Source: a virus. From it: a stretch of DNA of 40,869 nt. Location: the IMG/VR virus record IMGVR_UViG_3300035661_000143, positions 1 to 40,869 of that record; one strand, 5' to 3'. The notes under the pieces are model-generated. The model searched no databases, was not told the origin of the DNA, and was given only the letters and a program-made list of their open reading frames with translations. Of this stretch, positions 31,231-36,750 are shown in pieces (position 1 is the first letter of the stretch; the number at the start of each line of letters is the position of its first letter). Position numbers and translations under genes: made by a program.

Positions 31231-31304
31231 TGGCTGCCACTCTTGGTCACGATCCAAGACCTGCGCTTTCAGAGAGCGACGTACATCCATTATACGAAGC
31301 GGCA
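31231..31304 (-). tRNA. tRNA-Gln(CTG)
   Basis: Acceptor TGCCGCT/AGTGGCA with U1-A72, anticodon loop CTCTGAA, T-arm CTTGG-ATCGTGA-CCAAG (A54, T58), G73, CCA encoded. Confidence 0.88.
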
Positions 31305-31360
31305 ATAATTATTTTTACCTTAGAAGGTAAAAGAATTGAAATTTTATCATAGAAAGTAAA

Positions 31361-31695
31361 TCTTCATAAGATGGACTATAAGCCGGTTTCTGTACTACGA
31401 AATATAGTGACGATTTAGAGCATCCGTAGCGACATTCATTTGACTTGGTTCATAGTTACCCATGAACTCCTTGCTCCCTACCATTACCTAGCACACATTT
31501 AAGTGATGGGGATGGATACCCGTCGGCGAACTTGAGATTGCTGCGCGTAGAGTTTAGCCGTTTCAGCCGAATTTAATCGGATCGTTTCTGTTCCACTAGT
31601 CCTCGGATCACTCCAGGTGGTCGTTAGCCACTACGCTTCCATACTGCAGACCGGACTTTCCTGACCGTAGCCTAAATGTCCGTCCTTCTTATGAA
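31361..31695 (-). ncRNA. rnpB: RNase P RNA (bacterial type A-like)
   Basis: 335 bases. P1 pairs the ends: CTTCATAAGA-a-GGA at the 5' end with TCC-a-TCTTATGAAG at the 3' end. Conserved blocks in order: CAGGAAAGTCCGGTC (5' P4 region, CR-I), GACTAGTGGAACAGAAACG, GGCTAAACTCTACGCGCAGCAA, TAAATGAATGTCGC and ACAGAAACCGGCTTAT (3' P4 region, CR-V). These match E. coli rnpB segments in the same order. It is the ribozyme subunit that cuts the 5' leader from pre-tRNA; no P protein gene is seen here, so it would use the host protein. It lies in the middle of the tRNA island. Confidence 0.92.
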
Positions 31696-31704
31696 GAAGT
31701 TCTT

Positions 31705-31837
31705 ATCGGCGGTAGCTTTCTTCCATTGTCTACGATTGAGAGATCAAGCTCAACCCAACTGAAAGCCTATTGCTTCGCTATAAAGTCGAATGCGCACTTG
31801 ACAGTTAGTTCGAGAGAATGAGCAATCACTGTCGCCG
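31705..31837 (-). ncRNA. Unassigned structured RNA upstream of RNase P RNA
   Basis: Gene-free 133 bases closed by TCGGCG / CGCCGA, with inner pairs ACAGT/ACTGT, ATTGC/GCAAT (alternative) and TTGAG/CTCAA. No tRNA arms found. It could be a leader of the RNase P transcript or a separate RNA; I know no matching family. Confidence 0.35.
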
Positions 31838-31879
31838 AAATTGGTGCCAGGCAACGGCACAACCCGCCCACCCAGCTTA

Positions 31880-31956
31880 TTGGCTCCAGAGGCTGGTTTC
31901 GATCCAGCATCGGCGAGAGTTAACAGCTCTCCGTCCTTACCATTTGACTACTCTGA
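31880..31956 (-). tRNA. tRNA-Asn(GTT)
   Basis: Acceptor TTCAGAG/CTCTGGA, G73 with CCA, anticodon arm GAGAG-CTGTTAA-CTCTC, T-arm GCTGG-ATCGAAA-CCAGC (A54). Confidence 0.9.
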
Positions 31957-31962
31957 AATAAC

Positions 31963-32038
31963 TTGGTGCAACCTGCAGGAATCGAACCCGCTTCAACCGT
32001 TCTTCAAACGGCCGCTATAACCATATCAGCTAAAGTTG
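31963..32038 (-). tRNA. tRNA-Phe(GAA)
   Basis: Acceptor GCAACTT/AGGTTGC, D-arm GCTG/TAGC, anticodon arm GCCGT-TTGAAGA-ACGGT, T-arm GCGGG-TTCGATT-CCTGC, A73 and CCA. Canonical. Confidence 0.92.
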
Positions 32039-32047
32039 CATTTAATT

Positions 32048-32121
32048 TGGAGCGGCATGACGGTAACGATCCGTCTTACTTTGATTGGCAACCAAAGACA
32101 TTACCTTTATGCTAATGCCGC
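32048..32121 (-). tRNA. tRNA-Gly(GCC)
   Basis: Acceptor GCGGCAT/ATGCCGC, anticodon arm TTTGG-TTGCCAA-TCAAA, T-arm GACGG-ATCGTTA-CCGTC (A54, T58), CCA encoded. Confidence 0.9.
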
Positions 32122-32128
32122 ATTTAAC

Positions 32129-32443
32129 TTAATCTCCAGAAGACGTAGAAGCCTTTTGCAGAATGCCGATGATATTTGGTTCATCGACGAGAATTACATC
32201 TTCACCTTCGATCTTCAACGGAACACCTTGTCCACGAAGAAGTAGAACTTTATCACCTACGGATACCTGTGAAGCTCTCAAAGAGCCATCAGCATTTGGC
32301 ATTCCGGGTCCAACTGCAAGAACCATCGCTTCTTGATTGATCGACTCAGGAGACATTTCAGAGAGGTGAACACCACCTGCAGTGAGTAGTTTCGACTCGA
32401 ATCGCTTCAAAATTACGCGATTGAACAGCGGTTGAAATTGCAT
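32129..32443 (-). CDS. groES: GroES-like co-chaperonin
   Basis: 104 residues from MQFQPLFNRVILKRFESK, close to the GroES N-terminus. The mobile-loop region is LLTAGGVHLSEMSPESINQ, followed by VLAVGPGMPNADG, VGDKVLLLRG and GEDVILVDEPNIIGIL, all GroES landmarks. It would cap host GroEL, as T4 gp31 does for capsid folding. No GroEL gene is visible. AAGGA precedes the chosen ATG. Confidence 0.9.
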   Translation of the reverse strand: MQFQPLFNRVILKRFESKLLTAGGVHLSEMSPESINQEAMVLAVGPGMPNADGSLRASQVSVGDKVLLLRGQGVPLKIEGEDVILVDEPNIIGILQKASTSSGD

Positions 32444-32503
32444 AATAAAATCCTTCACAAGTTTGTCTGGTCTGACTGACTACTGTTACAGAAGTCCGAG
32501 AAA

Positions 32504-32632
32504 TTATTTTCGAGGTTTCCCTCTTTTAGCTTCAGAAATTTTTCTTTTAGTTTCTTCTGATAATTTCTACCAGAAAGTGTCATAGAACTTACCATCAAGC
32601 AAGTTCGTTATCTTATAGATCGTGTAATACTT
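32504..32632 (-). pseudogene. GIY-YIG endonuclease remnant with internal deletion
   Basis: The first 17 codons of the endonuclease (KYYTIYKITNLLDGKFY) are followed by DTFW, a TAG stop, then only a NUMOD3 piece (KLSEETKRKISEAKRGKPRK). About 100 codons of catalytic core are gone and no ATG remains. Promoter element 5 upstream is intact. Confidence 0.8.
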
Positions 32633-32638
32633 TTTATT

Positions 32639-32688
32639 ACCCTAGAAGAGAGGACAGACGGTCAAGTCTATTTATCATCTTCTAGGGC
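32639..32688 (-). promoter_or_regulatory. Hairpin and late-promoter element 5
   Basis: Outer stem CCCTAGAAGA / TCTTCTAGGG (10 bp, end pair lost), inner AGAC/GTCT stem, octamer GATAAATA at 32669-32676. Only an endonuclease remnant follows. Confidence 0.75.
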
Positions 32689-32693
32689 TTATG

Positions 32694-32774
32694 TCCGCCA
32701 TCCAGGTAACGATCCTGGCTGCCCGAGAGATCCGTTTTACAGACGGCAGTGCCTCCTTAGCACTCTACTGGCGG
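32694..32774 (-). tRNA. tRNA-Tyr(GTA)
   Basis: Acceptor CCGCCAG/ATGGCGG (one mismatch), D-stem AGTGC/GCACT, anticodon loop CTGTAAA, long variable arm, T-arm CCAGG-ATCGTTA-CCTGG (A54, T58), A73, no CCA. Confidence 0.85.
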
Positions 32775-32866
32775 TTAACTGATAGAACTTGCTCGCCTTA
32801 GCATGTTATGAGCACTTTGTCCGAAGACTGAGGCACTGTCACCCTCCCGGTAGACAGATTCTGATT

Positions 32867-32960
32867 TGGTTGCGTTGCCTGGGAGTCGAACCCAGTATCA
32901 TCTGGTTATGAGCCAAATATGGTAAGGCTTTTACAGCCGATCCGTTCCACTCGCCCGCGA
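32867..32960 (-). tRNA. tRNA-Met(CAT)-like, 5' half aberrant
   Basis: Anticodon arm TTTGG-CTCATAA-CCAGA and T-arm CTGGG-TTCGACT-CCCAG are clear and CCA is encoded, but the 3' acceptor GCAACGC finds no partner; the 5' half has a GGC-TGTAAAA-GCC hairpin in place of a normal D-arm. Possibly a pseudogene or rearranged. Confidence 0.45.
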
Positions 32961-33060
32961 TTCGTAAGGACAATTTGTCCTAATTTGTGATAGGGCTTTT
33001 CGTCTCCCATATCTATCCGCGCTTTACTTCCGAGCTGCAGATGAAATTTGATTTCATTAT

Positions 33061-33091
33061 TATTTATACAACACTTTTCGTATTATGTCAA
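33061..33091 (-). promoter_or_regulatory. Overlapping sigma70 and late promoter
   Basis: TTGACA (33086-33091), 17 bases, TATAAA (33063-33068); the -10 is part of a perfect TATAAATA (33061-33068). It reads into the Met and Tyr tRNA region. Confidence 0.7.
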
Positions 33092-33174
33092 ACAATTTAT
33101 TCCACACTTCGGTTTTCTCTAGAGCGTGTGGCTGCTCAAGCATGTAGCAATGGATTTAAAGTGCGCTACAAATT

Positions 33175-33258
33175 TGGCGGAATGCTGAGGTCTCGATCCC
33201 CAGACTTTCGTCCCAGCTGTTTTCGAGGCAGCGCTGCAACCTATGCAGTTAACATTCC
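33175..33258 (-). tRNA. tRNA-Ser(CGA)
   Basis: Acceptor GGAATGT/GCATTCC, anticodon loop CTCGAAA (C31-A39 mismatch), long variable arm, T-arm TGGGG-ATCGAGA-CCTCA, CCA encoded. Confidence 0.85.
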
Positions 33259-33263
33259 ATATT

Positions 33264-33348
33264 TGGCGGAGCGCTGAGGTCTCGATCCCCAGACATTACA
33301 TCCCAATCGCTTTCCAAGCGATGCTGCCACCTAGGCAATTAACGCTCC
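33264..33348 (-). tRNA. tRNA-Ser(GGA)
   Basis: Acceptor GGAGCGT/GCGCTCC, anticodon arm ATCGC-TTGGAAA-GCGAT, long variable arm, T-arm TGGGG-ATCGAGA-CCTCA, CCA encoded. Close relative of the other three Ser tRNAs. Confidence 0.9.
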
Positions 33349-33353
33349 ATAAC

Positions 33354-33499
33354 TTACTTGAAAGGATAAACTCGACCGAGATAAAGTGAAGCAGTTGGAG
33401 GAGTCCAAGAGCTTCGTGGCTGAGTTTGTTCCACAATTACGAAAGTCCAATGCTTCCGAGTTCCATGGAAGCCCTTGTAAATTCTTCAACTTGAAGCAT
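33354..33499 (-). pseudogene. Small gene with a one-base frameshift
   Basis: The ATG overlaps the stop of the gene upstream (TAATG). MLQVEEF is followed, one base out of frame, by YKGFHGTRKHWTFVIVEQTQ and a further 21 codons ending YPFK. A single extra T in the GAATTTAC run would restore 48 codons. Either a true frameshift or an assembly error in a T run. Confidence 0.55.
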
Positions 33500-33897
33500 T
33501 ACCGACTCTTCTGTGAAGAGTAAAACTGATTGGAAGTAGTTGCAGCAGCAATCCAATCCCATTCATTATTGAAAATCTTGTTTGCTTCATCAAAGGAAAG
33601 AGAAACTTCTTCATCCTTCGAAGACAAAAACAGATTGATAATTGAGGTATAACCTTTGTCAATATTAACTGGCGTTATAAGACCCAAGTTGTTCGGAACA
33701 TCGAACTTTGTGAAATCAGCAGACTTTGCAGCCTTGAGATAGCCCTTCAGCTTTTTTGCAACCATCTCTCGATAAACATCAAGAGCATCTGCGTATTCAA
33801 CCATATGAGCATCTCGAAACTTTCGAAGCGTATCTACAATTTCTTGTTTGGAAAACTTCGACTCAATTCCTGATAAACCTTGGACCATGGATGCCAT
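33499..33897 (-). CDS. Hypothetical protein
   Basis: 132 residues, MASMVQGLSGIESKFSKQEI onward; a helical N-terminal half with FRDAHMVEYADALDVYREM and a mixed C-terminal half. Complete and coupled to the frameshifted gene after it. No family recognised. Confidence 0.65.
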   Translation of the reverse strand: MASMVQGLSGIESKFSKQEIVDTLRKFRDAHMVEYADALDVYREMVAKKLKGYLKAAKSADFTKFDVPNNLGLITPVNIDKGYTSIINLFLSSKDEEVSLSFDEANKIFNNEWDWIAAATTSNQFYSSQKSR

Positions 33898-33918
33898 TCA
33901 GTACCTCATAATGTAAAT

Positions 33919-33993
33919 TGGAGAATAGGGGGAGAATCGAACTCCTATGCACAGTTTTGCAGACCGGCAGAGCACCCAGGCTAATCCCTACTC
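33919..33993 (-). tRNA. tRNA-Cys(GCA)
   Basis: Acceptor GAGTAGG/CCTATTC, D-arm AGC-CTGGGT-GCT, anticodon loop CTGCAAA, T-arm GGAG-TTCGATT-CTCC, CCA encoded. Its first two bases overlap the stop of the gene upstream. Confidence 0.85.
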
Positions 33994-34336
33994 ATTTCTG
34001 TAATCGTTTAAGCCGAGAAAGTTCTTTCCGAGCTTCGATCAAATCTTCTTGCTGTCGTTTCAGTTTACGTTCGGCTTCCCAAAGAGCGCCGCGTAGTCGC
34101 TGAACCAGCTTATTGAATTTCCAAGGAATTGTATTTCCACGAGCTTCCTGGTGTTGCCATGAAGCCATCGCGTAATTTACAGGGACAAGTTTAACTGCCC
34201 ACTCCATAGCTACGTGGTGAACATCGTCAATTGGAACTTCATTTACATTATATTCTGATTCGACAAATTTGTCAAATACTTTTTCAGAATAATGCAAACC
34301 AGTGTCTACATAATCTTGATAATCTTTTGAGACCAT
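33992..34336 (-). CDS. Hypothetical coiled-coil protein
   Basis: 114 residues. N-terminal half acidic (MVSKDYQDYVDTGLHYSEKV onward); the last 45 residues form a basic coiled coil (LRGALWEAERKLKRQQEDLIEA and onward). Its stop overlaps the 5' end of tRNA-Cys. Not recognised. Confidence 0.65.
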   Translation of the reverse strand: MVSKDYQDYVDTGLHYSEKVFDKFVESEYNVNEVPIDDVHHVAMEWAVKLVPVNYAMASWQHQEARGNTIPWKFNKLVQRLRGALWEAERKLKRQQEDLIEARKELSRLKRLQK

Positions 34337-34339
34337 GTT

Positions 34340-34437
34340 CCACCTAAATTAGTTGCGGAGCATTACGTCTCCGCTAGCAATGCACGTCCGACCGGCTTAC
34401 GATCTTGTTGGACCGAAATACAAGTAACTCTTTTCGA
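34340..34437 (-). other. Gene-free stretch with tRNA-like hairpins
   Basis: Contains AGCGGAG-acgtaat-GCTCCGC near 34360, a T-arm-sized hairpin, AGTTGC/GCAACT pairing of the ends (34443/34352 area), and CTTGT/ACAAG inside. It may be a degenerate tRNA; no anticodon can be assigned. Confidence 0.35.
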
Positions 34438-34617
34438 TCAAGCAACTTGCAGATATGGCGACCACGGCAGGATTCGAACCTGCATTTTCATCCAGTTACC
34501 GTGCTCTCCGTTCGAAGCGGAGGGGGTTACGTGGCCATTATTCTTTTGGTACAAGCGGAATGAGACTTGGAAACCATTTTTCAAGAACTTCTCAATCATA
34601 GTGAAGCGTGAGATCAT
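34438..34617 (-). CDS. Small protein running through tRNA-Arg(TCG)
   Basis: 59 residues, MISRFTMIEKFLKNGFQVSF onward. The ATG overlaps the rusA-type stop (ATGA). From about residue 27 the codons are also the tRNA-Arg(TCG) gene (GHVTPSASNGEHGNW), so the C-terminal half is probably accidental read-through into the tRNA. Confidence 0.45.
   Translation of the reverse strand: MISRFTMIEKFLKNGFQVSFRLYQKNNGHVTPSASNGEHGNWMKMQVRILPWSPYLQVA
34456..34536 (-). tRNA. tRNA-Arg(TCG), displaced D-loop type
   Basis: Acceptor GGCCACG/CGTGGTC, CCA encoded. TA-ACCCC, then CTCCG-CTTCGAA-CGGAG, AGCAC, GGT, AACTGGATGAAAAT, and T-arm GCAGG-TTCGAAT-CCTGC. Same layout as the other three Arg tRNAs. Confidence 0.75.
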
Positions 34618-34982
34618 CGTGCACCATCACGCTTAGTTGGATGGCCGATATACATCTTGCTCATCGTGACCTTCTGAATATGTCGGTCATCCTTAAGGAT
34701 CGAAGGACCCTTCAGTGACTTTGCATCTAGAGCCATGAAAACAGCTTCGAGCAAGTGATCCAGGTCAGGAGACGCTGGGTTTGTGAAGCTGAGAACCAAA
34801 TCGATCGGATGATCGATAGGCAAGTCAACAGCATGAGAAATTTGTCGAGTAGCTGACTTGGTCAATTCCTCACGAAATTGCTGTAGTACAGCTCGATGCT
34901 GACGCTTGTGCGGACAGCCGTGAATGTACATCGTAAGAACTGGAGGATGAATCATGTCGTCATAACGAATAACGGATTTCAC
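34614..34982 (-). CDS. rusA: RusA-like Holliday junction resolvase
   Basis: 122 residues (E. coli RusA has 120). The active-site pattern PDLDHLLEAVFMALDAKSL (Asp pair) followed by ILKDDRHIQKVTMSK (Asp-Asp and Lys) matches RusA. It cuts branched DNA during phage recombination and packaging. GTG start with GGAG seven bases upstream, overlapping the stop of a short frame before it. Confidence 0.85.
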   Translation of the reverse strand: MKSVIRYDDMIHPPVLTMYIHGCPHKRQHRAVLQQFREELTKSATRQISHAVDLPIDHPIDLVLSFTNPASPDLDHLLEAVFMALDAKSLKGPSILKDDRHIQKVTMSKMYIGHPTKRDGAR

Positions 34983-35080
34983 TTTACTTCTCCAAAAAAG
35001 AATTTTCTATGCCGAGAGATTATGCGTCCTACAATCGGCGGCGATACAATAGGAACTTTAGGATCATGCCAGATATTACT
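34979..35080 (-). CDS. Possible small gene lacking a start codon
   Basis: 33 codons SNIWHDPKVPIVSPPIVGRI and onward end with a TGA overlapping the GTG of the rusA-like gene. AGGAAG lies just upstream, but the expected ATG position reads TAG/AGT. Possibly a degraded gene. Confidence 0.3.
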   Translation of the reverse strand, partial: SNIWHDPKVPIVSPPIVGRIISRHRKFFFGEVK

Positions 35081-35123
35081 CTAACTTCCTCTACTCCCGT
35101 TCGAGCATTGACGACATAGAAAT

Positions 35124-35216
35124 TGGTCTACGATCAAGGTAACGATCCCTGCCAAAGGCCCTTATCTGGGGCAAAAGGTTTATAAAACCTCCCTGAACAC
35201 CTGTTCTATCGTAGTT
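35124..35216 (-). tRNA. tRNA with long variable arm, anticodon read as TAT
   Basis: Acceptor CTACGAT/ATCGTAG, CCA encoded, T-arm CAGGG-ATCGTTA-CCTTG (A54, T58). Small D-arm GAAC-AGGT-GTTC, anticodon loop TTTATAA, variable arm GCCC-cagataa-GGGC. The long arm suggests Leu or Ser class, the anticodon Ile(ATA); identity uncertain. Confidence 0.6.
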
Positions 35217-35217
35217 A

Positions 35218-35436
35218 TTAATCTACAACTGAGTAAAAACGAGCTGTCGTATCCGTCAGCTTCATCATTACAAAGTCTTGAAACTTATACATCTGTCCAG
35301 GAACGGCAGTCGCATTTCCGGGATAAGACTCCAGCTTCTCAAACACCTCGCAAGTAACAGGCGGGGAGTGTCCGAAGATCAGCTTGTTCATCACGGCATT
35401 ATTCTCTGCCGATTGCTCTTTAGTCATATCAGCCAC
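35218..35436 (-). CDS. Hypothetical small protein
   Basis: 72 residues, MADMTKEQSAENNAVMNKLIFGHS onward, from a GTG start eight bases after GGAG. First gene after a sigma70 promoter; ends next to the 5' end of the TAT tRNA, so the two are on one early transcript. Not recognised. Confidence 0.6.
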   Translation of the reverse strand: MADMTKEQSAENNAVMNKLIFGHSPPVTCEVFEKLESYPGNATAVPGQMYKFQDFVMMKLTDTTARFYSVVD

Positions 35437-35461
35437 TTAAGTATCTCCATTTGTTAGTTCA

Positions 35462-35490
35462 TACTAACATAGAAATGTTTAAGTTGTCAA
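35462..35490 (-). promoter_or_regulatory. Sigma70 promoter
   Basis: TTGACA (35485-35490), 17 bases, TTAGTA (35462-35467) on the minus strand, 26 bases before the GTG of the 72-residue gene. Confidence 0.7.
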
Positions 35491-35499
35491 CTGAAAATT

Positions 35500-35576
35500 T
35501 GGTGTCCAAAGAGAGATTCGAACTCTCACCTGTGCAGCTTCTTAGACTGGTGCCTCTGCCGTTGGGCTACTTGGAC
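35500..35576 (-). tRNA. tRNA-Leu(AAG), short variable loop
   Basis: Acceptor GTCCAAG/TTTGGAC, D-arm GCCC-AACGGCAGA-GGC, anticodon loop CTAAGAA, T-arm GAGAG-TTCGAAT-CTCTC, CCA encoded. The anticodon is Leu, but the variable loop is short, unlike class II leucine tRNAs. Confidence 0.8.
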
Positions 35577-35637
35577 TTAAATGGTGAAGGTTAACCGTGA
35601 CCTTCGTCGGAACTATTTTTCGCGTTCAACCGTATAA

Positions 35638-35721
35638 TGGCGGAGAGCTGAGGTCTCGATCCCCAGACTTTCGTCCGATTCGCTTTCAAGGCGGTCCCGG
35701 TTCCCAACCGGTTAACTCTCC
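35638..35721 (-). tRNA. tRNA-Ser(TGA)
   Basis: Acceptor GGAGAGT/GCTCTCC, D-stem ACCGG/CCGGG-like, anticodon loop CTTGAAA, long variable arm, T-arm TGGGG-ATCGAGA-CCTCA, CCA encoded. Confidence 0.85.
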
Positions 35722-35734
35722 AATTTCTTTTTTC

Positions 35735-35836
35735 TTAAACTTTCACTAATTTTTCTTTTTGCAGATAGTGTAGTACAAGAAAGTTACTCCTGAGAAGAGG
35801 ATAAGCAATTATAGCTCATTTATCATTCTCAGGAGT
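35735..35836 (-). promoter_or_regulatory. Hairpin element 6 with endonuclease remnant
   Basis: Outer stem ACTCCTGAGAA / TTCTCAGGAGT (35786-35796 and 35826-35836), late octamer changed to GATAAATG. Only a scrap of endonuclease start (LYYTICKKK) and a Lys-rich tail follow before tRNA-Ser(TGA). Confidence 0.7.
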
Positions 35837-35841
35837 CTATG

Positions 35842-35909
35842 TAGCGAAAGAAGGAAACGAACCTTCCCTGGGCTCTTATGAGGAGCCTGTCAGAACCATC
35901 TGTATCGCC
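35842..35909 (-). tRNA. tRNA-Met(CAT)
   Basis: Anticodon arm GGCTC-CTCATAA-GAGCC, D-arm CAG-ATGGTT-CTG, T-arm GAAGG-TTCGTTT-CCTTC (T58), acceptor GGCGATA/TTTCGCT with one mismatch, A73, no CCA. The 5' half also encodes the C-terminus of the GIY-YIG protein. Confidence 0.75.
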
Positions 35910-36352
35910 ATAAATCTTCCATCAGTACCTTTTTGTCGCGGTTTATCCACGTGGTTCTGACTGAGTTTTTCTTTCGTCTCTACAGAAACTTTATGACCTT
36001 TCAATTTGGCCGAAATGCGAGCTTTAGCTTCAGGAGAATGTTTTCGTCCTTTGAAACTTGAGCTGTTTCGATTGATATGGTCAAAACCTCCTCGAGGTCC
36101 GCCTCTAGCAACATTATATGACACTTCAGGATCAAGCACAACAAAAATCTTCTCGGCTAAGTGCATCTCATTTTCTGATTTGCAGCGATGAAGAATTTCA
36201 CGAGAAAAGTTTTCTTCACCATATTTTTTAAGTGCAGATCTGAAGACTTTGCCTGATCCCAAATAGCCATCTTCTATATTTTTCGTCTTGTGACGACCAA
36301 TGTAGAATTTGCCATTGACGAGATTAGTAGTTTTGTAGATGATATATTCCAT
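35876..36352 (-). CDS. GIY-YIG homing endonuclease overlapping tRNA-Met
   Basis: 158 residues. MEYIIYKTTNLVNGKFYIGRHKTKN gives the GIY-YIG strands; Arg in VFRSALKKYGEENFSRE, Glu in MHLAEKIFVVL, Asn in SYNVARGG; NUMOD3 motifs HSPEAKARISAKLKG and SVETKEKLSQ. The last 11 residues (MAIQMVLTGSS) are encoded by the tRNA-Met 5' half, with the stop in the anticodon loop. More divergent than the other copies. No ribosome site; late transcripts may be leaderless. Confidence 0.85.
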   Translation of the reverse strand: MEYIIYKTTNLVNGKFYIGRHKTKNIEDGYLGSGKVFRSALKKYGEENFSREILHRCKSENEMHLAEKIFVVLDPEVSYNVARGGPRGGFDHINRNSSSFKGRKHSPEAKARISAKLKGHKVSVETKEKLSQNHVDKPRQKGTDGRFMAIQMVLTGSS

Positions 36353-36376
36353 GGTCTATTTATAAGACAATGGAAT
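36346..36376 (-). promoter_or_regulatory. Hairpin-embedded late promoter at the start codon
   Basis: Minus strand ATTCCAT-tgtc-TTATAAATAGACC-ATGGAAT. The 7-bp stem encloses TATAAATA (36357-36364), and its 3' arm includes the ATG of the endonuclease, so read-through transcripts would hide the start codon. Confidence 0.7.
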
Positions 36377-36378
36377 TG

Positions 36379-36455
36379 AGTGGTAGACCACCACGGTAAC
36401 GATCCGTGTTCTCATGGGTTAAAAGGCCAGCGCATTACCTTTATGCTAGTGGTCT
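36379..36455 (-). tRNA. tRNA-Lys(TTT)
   Basis: Acceptor AGACCAC/GTGGTCT, D-arm GCAT/ATGC, anticodon loop CTTTTAA with C31-C39 mismatch, T-arm CACGG-ATCGTTA-CCGTG (A54, T58), CCA encoded. Confidence 0.85.
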
Positions 36456-36478
36456 ATAAGGTAACAAGCACGCGATGC

Positions 36479-36673
36479 CTATTCTATTTCGCGTTTATTC
36501 CAGCTATCTGCTAGAGCTTGCATTTGATCTGCGCGGCGCTTCATTTTGTTGGTGAAGGTGTGCATTCTGATTAGAGTATGTTTATTCCCACCACATCGTG
36601 GACAGGTTATAAAAGATTTTGATATATCGCCCTCCCAGGCACCATCTGCAAGACGTTGCCAGAGCCGCGACAT
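36479..36673 (-). CDS. Zinc-ribbon protein, probably frameshifted
   Basis: 64 residues with one CPRCGG knuckle and a basic helical end. The better start, ATG at 36702 after GAGGAAATTGAA, gives MNRFNAICRKCRGSGN in another frame, which supplies the missing CxxCxGxG half. Joining the two frames would make a DnaJ-type two-knuckle zinc ribbon, so a frameshift (real or artefact) is likely. Confidence 0.5.
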   Translation of the reverse strand: MSRLWQRLADGAWEGDISKSFITCPRCGGNKHTLIRMHTFTNKMKRRADQMQALADSWNKREIE

Positions 36674-36720
36674 TTTCTACAAATCGCATTAAATCTGTTC
36701 ATTTCAATTTCCTCTATTCT

Positions 36721-36750
36721 GTTATATCATTCTCGCGAGAATGATATAAC
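36721..36750. repeat. Perfect 30-bp palindrome
   Basis: GTTATATCATTCTCG followed at once by its exact reverse complement. It marks the end of the gene-free RNA-like stretch and precedes the zinc-ribbon gene. No T run follows on the minus strand, so it may be an RNA processing hairpin or protein site. Confidence 0.8.

Noticed and set aside
31705-31880. tmRNA near the RNase P RNA
   Set aside because: No tRNA-like domain with T-loop, no tag reading frame and no paired ends of the expected type were found.
27528-35836. CRISPR-like or IS-type repeat array
   Set aside because: The six similar elements are widely spaced, vary in stem sequence with compensation, and lack spacers or a transposase; they are promoter-hairpin modules.
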